A stretch of 13,382 bases of DNA from Deltaproteobacteria bacterium (GTDB lineage Bacteria; Desulfobacterota_C; Deferrisomatia; Deferrisomatales; JACRMM01), in assembly GCA_016218905.1 (NCBI GenBank), contig JACRCS010000041.1, positions 1 to 13,382 of the forward strand, in the 5' to 3' direction. Position 1 is the stretch's first letter; each line of letters opens with the position of its first letter. Below are positions 6,402-13,382 of this stretch, piece after piece. The notes beneath the pieces were generated by a model. That model had not been told where the DNA came from. It made no database searches and was given only the letters and a program-made list of their open reading frames with translations. The position numbers were made by a program, and so were the translations under genes.

Positions 6402-6465
6402 GTCCATGGGGAGCGGGCGATATGCCCGCGCCGGCGCGAGCCCCGGAATCCTCCGAGCTGGCAGA

Positions 6466-6471
6466 ACTATA
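6466..6471 (-). promoter_or_regulatory. Possible -10 box TATAGT for the ligase cluster
   Basis: TATAGT on the minus strand matches 5 of 6 bases of the sigma70 -10 consensus. No -35-like hexamer sits 16-18 bp upstream, where the sequence is G/C-rich. If real, transcription would start near 6459, giving a leader of about 70 nt, and the promoter would probably need an activator. This is a weak call from pattern alone. Confidence 0.3.
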
Positions 6472-6503
6472 GAACGCGACACCGGCATGGCCCCCCAACC
6501 CGA

Positions 6504-6533
6504 GGGATAGTTCGGGAGAGGAACACCTATCCC
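6504..6533. promoter_or_regulatory. Dyad GGGATAG-N16-CTATCCC, possible activator site
   Basis: GGGATAG (6504-6510) and CTATCCC (6527-6533) are exact reverse complements, 16 bp apart. The dyad centre lies about 60 bp upstream of the start predicted from the -10-like box at 6466-6471, a usual place for a class I activator. Which protein binds is unknown. The LAL regulators next door are candidates, though the known MalT boxes are asymmetric and different. The dyad could arise by chance. Confidence 0.3.
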
Positions 6534-6601
6534 AAAGGCTAGGATGGATCAAACGTCGTACTGAAGAGACGCAACCGGGGGAGGGGAGGAGACGCCGAAG
6601 A

Positions 6602-9304
6602 TCAGGAAATCAGGCCGAGCCGTCTCGCCTTGGCGATGGCCTCGGTCCGGTTCTCGGCGTGCAACTTGAGATTAACGTTGCGCAGGTGGTACTTGACGGT
6701 CGCGACGGTGACGAAGAGCCGGTCGGCGAGGGCTCGATTGGAGTACCCGGCGGAGGCGAGCCGGAGGATCTCGATCTCGCGGTCCGTGAGGCTCTCGAAG
6801 GGCCAGGCGGGAGCTGCGTCGCCGGTCGGACCGGCGGGAGCCACCTCGCGGCCGGCGGCGAGGAGACGCCCCACGTGCTCGATGACGCCCGCCTCGTGGG
6901 TCTCTTCCGCTCCCCAGGCGTCCCGAAGCGCTCCGAGGAGGGAGAGAACCGTGCGTCCTTCATCGAGGAAGCTGCGAACGTAGCCTTCGCGGCTCCCGAA
7001 CGACACGGCCTCCCGAAGCTCGGACAAGGCGGACGCCTCTTCGCCCACCGCGGCCAGCGCCTCGGCCAGGAGGATGCGCAGCTTCAGGGCCCGGCGCCGG
7101 CGGTGGAGGGCCTCGGCCGCCTCGAGCTCCGAGCGGAGGCGCGGCAGCGCCCGGCGTGCGCCCCCGGTTCGCACCATCAGGCGAAGCCTCCCCAGCTCCG
7201 GCGTCTCGGGGTCGTTGGCGGGCGGGATCCAGCCCGCGGGAGCGCCCTCCAGGCCGGTATCCCCCAGCTCCCGGGCCTCCCCCTCCGCGGCCGCAGTGTC
7301 CCCGCGCTGCAGGGCGAGCCGGACCCTCTCCCACCGGAGAGTGGCGCGGGCGCGGCGGGACCCCCGCTCCTCGGCGATCCGCTCCGCACGGGCGAGGACC
7401 GCCGCCGCCTTGGCGGGCTGCCCCCGGGTCTCGTAGATGCGAGCCCGGGTGATGCACCCGATCAGCATCGCGTCGAGCTGCTGGAGCTCCGGGAAGAGGT
7501 GGCGGAATCCGTCGAGCAACTCCGCCGCTTGGTCTTTCTCGTCCACCTCGTAGAGGGCCTCGGCCAGGAAGGCCGCAGCCACCGCGCCGGGGAGGCTGTA
7601 GGTGGGGAGGACCTCCCTGACATGCTGGTAGGCCGCGCGGTACCGGGCCAGAGCGTCGCGCAAGCGCCCCTGGGTGAACTCCAGCGCTCCCAGGAAGCAC
7701 TCGGCGTAGTTGGCGCCCAGGATGCTCCCGGTGTGCCGGTGGCTCTCCCGCCCAGACCCCAGGATCCGCACCGCCTCGTCGAACTGGCCGGCTTCCAACA
7801 GCCGCAGGCCGAGGACGTTGAGGAGCACCCCTCCGGCGAAGGAGCGACGGTCCGCGATCTTGGCGAGATTCTTCTGCGCCAGGCGCAGGCACTGTTCCCC
7901 TCGGTCCTCCAGGCAGAAGACCTCCAGCGAGTACACCTCGTCGAGGGTCCGGGGGTCGACTGGCGCGCTCGGTTCGAGACTCCCTCGGATCTGATCGAGG
8001 ACGGCGTTCGCCTCGGCGTACCGGTGCCGGAGCGCGAGGGCCCAGCACAGGGCGATGCGCAGCTGGGGGTAGCGGGCCAGGGTCTGCGGGGGGAAACGGC
8101 TTGCCCACGCGTCGACCGTGTCCACCTGCCCGCGCCGCACCAACTCCATCGCGCACTCGGCCACGAGGCCGGCGGCGCGGTCCAGGTCCTCGGCAGCCAG
8201 AGCGTGGGCAGCCGCCTCCTCGGTGCTCCCCCGGTCGGCAAACCACTGGGAGGCGGCCAGATGGAGCTCGCGGGCGGCGCCGGGCTGGTCGCGCTCGAGG
8301 CGGCCCCGGAGGAACTCCCGGAAGACGTTGTGATACCGGTACCACTGCCGTCCCGGATCCAGGGGCACGAGGAAGAGGTTCGCCCGCTCCAGGTGCGAGA
8401 GGAGTCGTCCCCCGCCTGTGCCCCCTACCACGGCATCGCAGAGGGAAGCGCAGAGGCGGTCGAGCACGCTCGTCCGAAGGAGGAAGCCGCGGACCTCCTC
8501 GGGCTGGCGGGAGAGCACCTCCTCGGCCAGGTAGTCACCGACGTCGCTGAAGGCGCCCGAGAAGGAGTCGATGAACGCCCTGTGATCGCTGCGGCCGGCG
8601 AGGGCGAGGGCCGCCAGCTGCAGCGCTGCAGCCCACCCCTCCACGTTTCGGTTGAGCGTCGCCGCCTCCTCATCGTCCAGGGCCAGGGCGCACCCCCTCT
8701 GCAGAAACTCCCGGGCCTCCGCCGGGGCGAAGCGGAGCTCGTCGGGCCCGATCTCGAGCAGCCGGCCCCGGACCCGAAGCCGGCTCAGCCCCAGCTCCGG
8801 AACCTCCCGCGTGGCGAGCAGGAGCGACTTCTCCGGCGGGAGGTCCTCGGCCAGGCTTCGGATCGCTGCGCCAACCTGCGGGTTCCGGACCGCATCGGCA
8901 TCGTCGAGGAAGAGGGCGAAGGGAGAAGGGTAGCCGGCGGCCCAGTCGAGGATGTTCAGGAGCGCGCTCTCGGTCTCGAAGGCCTCCCGTTCGAAGGCGT
9001 CCGGGTCCAGAGAAGGGTCCATCTTCTGGAGGGCGGCCAGCAGCCCCGCGAGGAAGCGGCCCAGGTCGTTGTCCGCAGCGTCGAGCGTGAGCCACGCCGT
9101 GGCCCGGCCCTGCCGGGTGAACCGCTCGAGGAGTTGCAGCATCACTGTGGTCTTGCCGAAGCCCGCCGGCGCGTGCAGGAGGACCAGGCTCGCCCCTTCG
9201 GCTCGCCGAAACCATTCGCCGAGCCGGGCTCGCTCGACGAGGGTGGCGCCCGCTACGGGCGGGTTGGATTTCGAGCGCGGCAGCCGGATCGTCGTAGGGC
9301 TCAA
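6602..9304 (-). CDS. LuxR-family LAL (MalT-like) ATP-dependent transcriptional regulator, copy 1
   Basis: The product is 900 residues, the usual size of MalT-type STAND regulators. Walker A is APAGFGKT (45-52) and the Walker B-like segment is LFLDDAD (131-137), followed by the winged-helix part of the NTPase module with SRQPEEVRGFLLRTSVLDRL. The middle, roughly 350-800, is Ala/Leu/Glu-rich helical repeat (TPR-like), the usual inducer-sensing superhelix. The C-terminal LuxR HTH spans about 834-900 (LTDREIEILRLASAGYSN, then TVKYHLRNVNLKL). Family members bind ATP and a ligand, oligomerise and activate transcription. The start is TTG, overlapping the stop of the upstream paralogue as TTGA. It is supported by alignment of the first 40 residues (SKSNPPVAGA) with the paralogue (SKLSPPVAGA). 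The gene lies directly upstream of the ligase cluster, its likely target. Confidence 0.92.
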   Translation of the reverse strand: MSPTTIRLPRSKSNPPVAGATLVERARLGEWFRRAEGASLVLLHAPAGFGKTTVMLQLLERFTRQGRATAWLTLDAADNDLGRFLAGLLAALQKMDPSLDPDAFEREAFETESALLNILDWAAGYPSPFALFLDDADAVRNPQVGAAIRSLAEDLPPEKSLLLATREVPELGLSRLRVRGRLLEIGPDELRFAPAEAREFLQRGCALALDDEEAATLNRNVEGWAAALQLAALALAGRSDHRAFIDSFSGAFSDVGDYLAEEVLSRQPEEVRGFLLRTSVLDRLCASLCDAVVGGTGGGRLLSHLERANLFLVPLDPGRQWYRYHNVFREFLRGRLERDQPGAARELHLAASQWFADRGSTEEAAAHALAAEDLDRAAGLVAECAMELVRRGQVDTVDAWASRFPPQTLARYPQLRIALCWALALRHRYAEANAVLDQIRGSLEPSAPVDPRTLDEVYSLEVFCLEDRGEQCLRLAQKNLAKIADRRSFAGGVLLNVLGLRLLEAGQFDEAVRILGSGRESHRHTGSILGANYAECFLGALEFTQGRLRDALARYRAAYQHVREVLPTYSLPGAVAAAFLAEALYEVDEKDQAAELLDGFRHLFPELQQLDAMLIGCITRARIYETRGQPAKAAAVLARAERIAEERGSRRARATLRWERVRLALQRGDTAAAEGEARELGDTGLEGAPAGWIPPANDPETPELGRLRLMVRTGGARRALPRLRSELEAAEALHRRRRALKLRILLAEALAAVGEEASALSELREAVSFGSREGYVRSFLDEGRTVLSLLGALRDAWGAEETHEAGVIEHVGRLLAAGREVAPAGPTGDAAPAWPFESLTDREIEILRLASAGYSNRALADRLFVTVATVKYHLRNVNLKLHAENRTEAIAKARRLGLIS

Positions 9305-12045
9305 CCAATCAACCCGTATCGCCGCGCCTTCGCGATCGCCTCCGTCCGATTCGCGGAGCGGAGCTTCACGTTGATGTTGCGCAGATGGTACTTGACGGTG
9401 GGGACGGAGACGAAGAGGCGCTCGGCCAGGGCCTTGTTCGAGTAGCCCGCGGACGCCATGCGGATGATCTCGACTTCGCGGCTCGTGAGCGCCTCGAAGG
9501 GCCAGGCTTCGCCCTTCACCGCCTCGATCGGAGGGGCAGAGATCTCTCCGGCGGCCGCCAGGATGCGGTCGAGATAGGCGGCGTAGCCGTCACCGCCCTC
9601 CGCCGCCTCGCACGCCTCCCGGAGGTCCCGCAAGAGCGAGAGCACTCCGCTTCCCGCGTCGGCAAAGGGGCGGATGAAGCCCTCCCGGCTTCCGTGGTGG
9701 AGGGCCTCCCGCAGGACCCGCAGGGCGCCCCTGCGGTCCCCGGTGGCCGCGAGCGCCTCGGCGAGGAGGACCCGGATCCCCAGAGCCCGGCGGCTTCGAA
9801 GGGAAACCTCTGCCCGCTCGAGCTCGGACCGCAGGCGGGGGAGGGCGCCGGCGGCCTCGCCCTTTCCGACCATCCGGCGCAGGGCGCTCACCACCGGGGT
9901 CTCCACATCGTTGGCGAGGCGACCCCAGCCCTCGAACTCCTCCCACACCGCTCGATCTTCTTCCCGGTCGGAGGCCGCCTGGGCCGCCGCCACCTCGCCG
10001 CGGCCGAGGGCCACTCGGGCCTGCTCCAGGTGGATCGTCGCGGCGAACCTGGGGAGGCCCCGCTGCCTGGCGATCCGCTCCGCCTCCTCGTGGAGCGCGG
10101 CGGCTCCGCCGGCGTCTCGCCGGACCAGGCGAAGGCGCGCCAGGGTGACGTAGCCGATCATCATCACGTCCGGCGGCATGCACTCGGAAAACAGGTCGCG
10201 GCACTCGAGCAAGAGGCGCTCCGCCTCCTCCAGCTCGTTGCGCTCATAGAGGGCCTCAGCGAGGAAGATGGCCGCCACCGCCCCAATCACGCTGTACCCC
10301 GGCAGCACCCCTTTCACCCGGGCGTACGCCGAACGGTAATGATCGAGCGCTTCTCCCAGCCTGCCCTGCATCAGGTGGAGGGCGCCCGAAAAACACTCCC
10401 CGTAGACCGCGCTGAGGGCGCTCCCGGTGCGAGCGTTGTCCCGCTGGCAGGCCCTCAGGAACCGCTGCGCCGCGGGGTAGTCCCCCACCTCCAGGAGATG
10501 GCACGCGCAGATGAGCTGGAGCACCCCCCGGGCGAAGGAGGCGCGATCCGAGCACTTCTCCAGGTTGGACTGGGCCACCCGGAGGCAGTCTCCGACCCGA
10601 TCCGTCATGGAGACCAGCAGCGGCTCGAGGGCGCGAAGGTCGTCCATGCTGGCGGGATCGACCGTTTGGGGGTCGAGACTTCGTTGGATCCGCTCGAAGA
10701 GGGCGCTGGCCTCGGCGTACCGGTGCCGGAAGGCGAATGCCCAGCAGAGGGCGATGCGCAGCTGGGGATGGCGGTCCACCGCCTCGTCGGGCAGCCGCTC
10801 CACCCAATCCTTCACGGTCCGGAGCCGGCCCGCCCGAACGAGCTCCAGGGCGCAGTCCGCCACGAGCGAGGCGGCACGGTCCGTGTCTCCGGCGGAGAGC
10901 GCATGGTTTGCCGCCTCATCCGGTGCCCCCCGGGCCGAGAACCAGTCCGCGGCGCGCTGGTGGAGGTCCCGCGGCGCCTCGGGCCGGTCGTGCTCCAGGC
11001 GCCCTCTCAGGAACTTGGCGAAAAGGTAGTGGTAGCGATACCAGCGCCGCTCCTCGTCGAGCGGCATCAGGAAGAGGTTCGCCCGCTCCAGATAGGAGAG
11101 CATCCGGTAGCCGCCCGTGCCGCCCAGCACGGCATCACAGAGCGGACCGGAGAGTCGCTCGAGGATGCTCGTCCGCATCAGGAAGTCCCGAACATCCTCG
11201 GGTTGCCGGGAAAGCACCTCCTCGGCCAGGTACTCCGAGATCTCCACGAAGGATCCCGAGATCGAGTCGATGAGGGCCATCTTGTCGTCGCGGCCCGCCA
11301 GGGCCAGGGCAGCCAGCTGGAGCCCGGCTGCCCAGCCCTCGGCCTTCCTGTGGATGAGGAGGACCTCGTCGTCCGCCAGCGGGAGCCCCCTCGCCGACCG
11401 GAGGAACAAGGCCGCCTCCCCGGAGGCAAACCGGAGGTCTTCCGGGCCGATCTCCAGCAATCGCCCGCTCACCCGCAGGCGTCCCAGGCCCAGATCCGGA
11501 AGCTCCCTCGCGGCGAGGACGAGCAGCCCCCTCGGCGGCAGCTCCTGGCTGAGCTGCCGCAGGACTGCGTGGACCTCGGGGTTCCGGACCACCTCGCCGT
11601 CATCGAGGAACAGAGCGAAGGGTTCCGGGTAGCTCGCGACCCAGTCGAGGACGTTCAGCAGGACGCTCTCGGTTTCGAAGCTTTCCCGGTCGAAGGCGGT
11701 GGGGTCGAGGCTGGGGTCGATCCTTTGGAGGGAGGCGAGAAGGCCGGCCAGGAAGCGGCCCAGGTCGTTGTCTCCCCTGTCGAGCGTCAGCCAGGCGGTC
11801 GCCCGGCCCAGCCGCTCCAGCCTCTCCAGCAGCTGCAGCATGATGATCGTCTTGCCGAAACCCGCGGGGGCACGCAGGACGGCGACGCTGGCCCGAGAAG
11901 CGCGCTGAACCCACTCCTCCAGCCGGAAACGAGCAATCACGGACGCTCCGGCCACGGGCGGGCTCAGCTTCGACCTGCGCGGGCGCATGACGGCCCGGCT
12001 CGTCGCGGTCGGATTCGTCGATGGATTCTCGGAAAATCCCGTCAT
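9301..12045 (-). CDS. LuxR-family LAL (MalT-like) ATP-dependent transcriptional regulator, copy 2
   Basis: The product is 914 residues with the same plan as its downstream paralogue. Walker A is APAGFGKT (59-66), Walker B-like LFLDDGE is near 145-151, the middle is TPR-like, and the C-terminal LuxR HTH spans about 848-914 (LTSREVEIIRMASAGYSN, then TVKYHLRNINVKL). Counting by eye, 51 of the last 67 residues are identical between the two copies. The NTPase modules are also very similar, while the TPR-like sensor parts differ more. The ATG at 12045 has no clear Shine-Dalgarno sequence; an in-frame ATG at 11988 (MRPRRSK) is an alternative that would still keep all conserved residues. A sigma70-type promoter lies about 40-70 bp upstream. 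Its TGA overlaps the TTG of the second regulator, so both are probably made from one transcript. Confidence 0.92.
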   Translation of the reverse strand: MTGFSENPSTNPTATSRAVMRPRRSKLSPPVAGASVIARFRLEEWVQRASRASVAVLRAPAGFGKTIIMLQLLERLERLGRATAWLTLDRGDNDLGRFLAGLLASLQRIDPSLDPTAFDRESFETESVLLNVLDWVASYPEPFALFLDDGEVVRNPEVHAVLRQLSQELPPRGLLVLAARELPDLGLGRLRVSGRLLEIGPEDLRFASGEAALFLRSARGLPLADDEVLLIHRKAEGWAAGLQLAALALAGRDDKMALIDSISGSFVEISEYLAEEVLSRQPEDVRDFLMRTSILERLSGPLCDAVLGGTGGYRMLSYLERANLFLMPLDEERRWYRYHYLFAKFLRGRLEHDRPEAPRDLHQRAADWFSARGAPDEAANHALSAGDTDRAASLVADCALELVRAGRLRTVKDWVERLPDEAVDRHPQLRIALCWAFAFRHRYAEASALFERIQRSLDPQTVDPASMDDLRALEPLLVSMTDRVGDCLRVAQSNLEKCSDRASFARGVLQLICACHLLEVGDYPAAQRFLRACQRDNARTGSALSAVYGECFSGALHLMQGRLGEALDHYRSAYARVKGVLPGYSVIGAVAAIFLAEALYERNELEEAERLLLECRDLFSECMPPDVMMIGYVTLARLRLVRRDAGGAAALHEEAERIARQRGLPRFAATIHLEQARVALGRGEVAAAQAASDREEDRAVWEEFEGWGRLANDVETPVVSALRRMVGKGEAAGALPRLRSELERAEVSLRSRRALGIRVLLAEALAATGDRRGALRVLREALHHGSREGFIRPFADAGSGVLSLLRDLREACEAAEGGDGYAAYLDRILAAAGEISAPPIEAVKGEAWPFEALTSREVEIIRMASAGYSNKALAERLFVSVPTVKYHLRNINVKLRSANRTEAIAKARRYGLIG

Positions 12046-12086
12046 TCACGCACCGCGAGCGAAGACGTCAAAACCACTCGCGGCAG

Positions 12087-12114
12087 TGTATAACCTTCGG
12101 AGAGGGAGGGTCAA
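12087..12114 (-). promoter_or_regulatory. Sigma70-like promoter for the regulator pair
   Basis: On the minus strand TTGACC (12114-12109) is followed after 16 bp by TATACA (12092-12087). The -35 matches 5 of 6 and the -10 matches 4 of 6 consensus bases. Transcription would start near 12080, giving a leader of about 35 nt before the ATG at 12045. The 149-bp gap between the YdhR-like gene and the regulators has no other obvious purpose and no strong terminator. Confidence 0.5.
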
Positions 12115-12194
12115 CGCGCGCAGAGCAACGGTGTTTTACTGCGTCAAGACCGTTTCGGTGACGGGGCCCTCAAGGTCGAAGATCAGCGCCCCCA

Positions 12195-12500
12195 TCAGGC
12201 GCCCGCTTCGGAGCGGTTGTCGACTACCACCGGAGTTTCGAAGTAGGTGATGGAGGGTGCCGAGCCGTACTTTTCGGTGATCGAGCGGATCAGAGCGTCT
12301 GTGAAGAACCGCTCGGCGTCCTCCTTCGAGCGCCACAGGTAGACGCCGCCCAGGCTCACCCGATCCTCGTCCACGAGGAAGTACTTCCGGATCAGCCCGG
12401 GTACCCCCTGGTACTTGTGAGCCGAAGCCGAGAAGTTCGATCGGGCGGTCTCCAGGTCGACTGGCTCCCCCACGCGGAACAGCACGAGTGCGGTGATCAT
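12195..12500 (-). CDS. YdhR-like small monooxygenase-fold protein (dimeric alpha/beta-barrel)
   Basis: The product is 101 residues from the ATG at 12500, with CAGGAGT 7 nt upstream. Features seen are an N-terminal strand ITALVLFRV, a helix (ETARSNFSASAHKY), VPGLIRKYFLVDEDRVSLGGVYLW (about 33-56) with the strand/turn pattern of the YdhR/ABM ferredoxin-like fold, then SKEDAERFF (58-66) and a last strand SITYFETPVVV. Proteins of this fold include putative monooxygenases acting on polyaromatic or quinone-like compounds without cofactor, but many have no proven activity. Its ATG overlaps the stop codon of the upstream Tm-1-like gene (ATGA), so the two are probably translationally coupled. The role is not known. 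Confidence 0.75.
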   Translation of the reverse strand: MITALVLFRVGEPVDLETARSNFSASAHKYQGVPGLIRKYFLVDEDRVSLGGVYLWRSKEDAERFFTDALIRSITEKYGSAPSITYFETPVVVDNRSEAGA

Positions 12501-13382
12501 GTAGCGTACTCCTGTTTGGCGCAGTCGGCGCCCCCGGCGTTTCGAGCCCTCATCCGGAAGGCTTCGTGGAAACTGTCCACCAGGGCCTCGGCAAACACCG
12601 GGTCCTCCAGGTTGCAGTCGAGCTCGACGAGTTCCACTTCGCGCTTCAGGCGCCGGCGAAGGGCGTCCACGAAGATCCGGTCCTGGTCCGGGTCGTGGAG
12701 GCAGCTGCCGGGCGCATCGATGGCCGACCACCCCCGCAGGGGAAAGAGGAACTTCGTCGGTCCGGTGGCAGCGTTGAGCTTTTCGGCGTACGCCTCGGCG
12801 CCCCTGCGCAGCTCGTCGGCATTGTAGCGGGTCATCGCCCGCAGCGCATCGATCTTGAGGACGCGCTCCCGTGACCAGTACTCGGCTCCGTTCTTCCGGG
12901 TCGGCCCGCAGCCGGTGAGGTTCAGGGTGCACGGAGCCAGGACCTGGGGGATGCCCGTCCGGCAGGGGGCGTCCAGGCGCTCCAGCCCGGCGGCGCGGTT
13001 GCCCTGGAAGAGCTCCTCGACCAGGCCCGCCGGCACGATATCGATCAACCCCTGGAAGAAGCCCTGGTCGATCAGCCGGTCCATGGCGCGCTCGCTGATG
13101 CCCTGGGCGTGGAAAGGGTAGACGTGGTAGCCCTTGGCCTCCAGGAGCTCTCCCACGCGGTGGCTGCACCTCGGGCTGAACCCGATCTCGGTGACGGCAA
13201 CCGCCGGCTGCGGAAGGCGCAGCGAATCCACGGGCCGGCTCTCTTCAGCCATGCCCGAGATCACTCCCGCGACCTGGCCGATGGCCTGGGTGAGGAGGTC
13301 GTTCATCCCCGTAAACTCCATGATCACCTGGGTCACGGAGATGTCCATGGCGCCGAACCACTCGGAGAGGTAGGCGGGCATG
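12497..13382 (-). CDS. Tm-1-like / UPF0261 family protein, C-terminal part (5' end outside window)
   Basis: About 294 residues are visible and the frame runs off the right edge. Family members are about 400 residues long, so the N-terminal domain is missing, and the Met codon at 13381 is most likely internal. Recognisable family segments are TEIGFSPRCSHRVGELLEAKGYHVYPFHAQG (about 64-94), GIPQVLAPCTLNL near 142-154, ADELRRGAEAYAEKLNAATG near 188-207, PLRGWSAIDAPG near 213-224, HDPDQDRIFVDALRRRL near 228-244 and ELDCNLEDPVFAEALVDSF near 251-269. The family is named after the tomato Tm-1 resistance protein, whose N-terminal part inhibits tobamovirus replication. The bacterial function is unknown, though the fold suggests a nucleotide- or sugar-binding enzyme. 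It overlaps the YdhR-like gene by 4 bp. Confidence 0.85.
   Translation of the reverse strand, partial: MPAYLSEWFGAMDISVTQVIMEFTGMNDLLTQAIGQVAGVISGMAEESRPVDSLRLPQPAVAVTEIGFSPRCSHRVGELLEAKGYHVYPFHAQGISERAMDRLIDQGFFQGLIDIVPAGLVEELFQGNRAAGLERLDAPCRTGIPQVLAPCTLNLTGCGPTRKNGAEYWSRERVLKIDALRAMTRYNADELRRGAEAYAEKLNAATGPTKFLFPLRGWSAIDAPGSCLHDPDQDRIFVDALRRRLKREVELVELDCNLEDPVFAEALVDSFHEAFRMRARNAGGADCAKQEYAT

Noticed and set aside
6575..6595. G-rich GGGGGAGGGGAGGAG on the plus strand as a MalT-box cluster or plus-strand ribosome site
   Set aside because: No plus-strand gene follows. It lies immediately after the stop of a minus-strand gene, and resemblance to MalT boxes is no more than G-richness.
6659..12093. 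Very long plus-strand open frames opposite both regulators (about 928 and 902 codons)
   Set aside because: They lie antisense to two well-supported LAL regulators. Their translations are Gly/Pro/Glu/Arg-rich without domains. They are explained by the G/C-ended codons of the true genes, which remove stops from the opposite strand.
1..13382. CRISPR array, tRNA/rRNA, insertion sequence or phage genes
   Set aside because: No evenly spaced direct repeats, no tRNA or rRNA signature, and no transposase, integrase or phage protein were seen on either strand.

Overview
The window is GC-rich bacterial DNA with strong G/C preference at codon third positions. An outer-membrane beta-barrel with a signal peptide points to a Gram-negative bacterium. 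The mix of a lipid-type CoA ligase, an SCP-x-like thiolase, a geranylgeranyl-reductase-like flavoprotein and large LuxR-family ATPases suits a soil or environmental proteobacterium or deltaproteobacteria-like lineage. The sequence alone does not fix the taxon.

Layout. One partial gene lies on the plus strand: the C-terminal half of a sensor histidine kinase (1-651). All other confident genes are on the minus strand, so read them from right to left. First come the C-terminal part of a Tm-1-like/UPF0261 protein (12497 to beyond 13382) and a YdhR-like small monooxygenase-fold protein (12195-12500), which overlap by ATGA. After a 149-bp gap holding a good sigma70-type promoter come two tandem, paralogous MalT-like (LAL) LuxR-family regulators, 914 and 900 residues, overlapping by TTGA (9301-12045 and 6602-9304). 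A 213-bp regulatory gap follows. Then comes a catabolic-looking cluster: acyl-CoA ligase (4790-6388), a 291-bp gap filled by a nested palindromic repeat, SCP-x-type thiolase (3224-4498), FAD oxidoreductase (2137-3231, overlapping the thiolase by 8 bp) and an outer-membrane protein of the 'MetA-pathway of phenol degradation' family (1047-2018). A strong hairpin lies just after the last stop codon. Between it and the kinase is a 395-bp stretch with a second hairpin, a heptamer-periodic tract and a candidate 37-residue Cys-rich protein on the minus strand (688-801).

How it may work together (inference). The outer-membrane protein would admit a hydrophobic aromatic, terpenoid or steroid-like acid. 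The ligase would make its CoA thioester, the flavoprotein would reduce or oxidise a ring or prenyl double bond, and the thiolase would cleave or condense the acyl-CoA. The twin LAL regulators directly upstream are the obvious candidates to sense an inducer and switch the cluster on. The ligase promoter region has a -10-like box without a recognisable -35 and a GGGATAG-N16-CTATCCC dyad centred about 60 bp upstream of the predicted start, as expected for an activator-dependent promoter.

I see no tRNA, rRNA, CRISPR array, transposase or integrase. I could not confirm a wholly new system. The items most worth checking are the small Cys-rich protein, the twin overlapping regulators, and the nested palindromic repeat inside the catabolic cluster.
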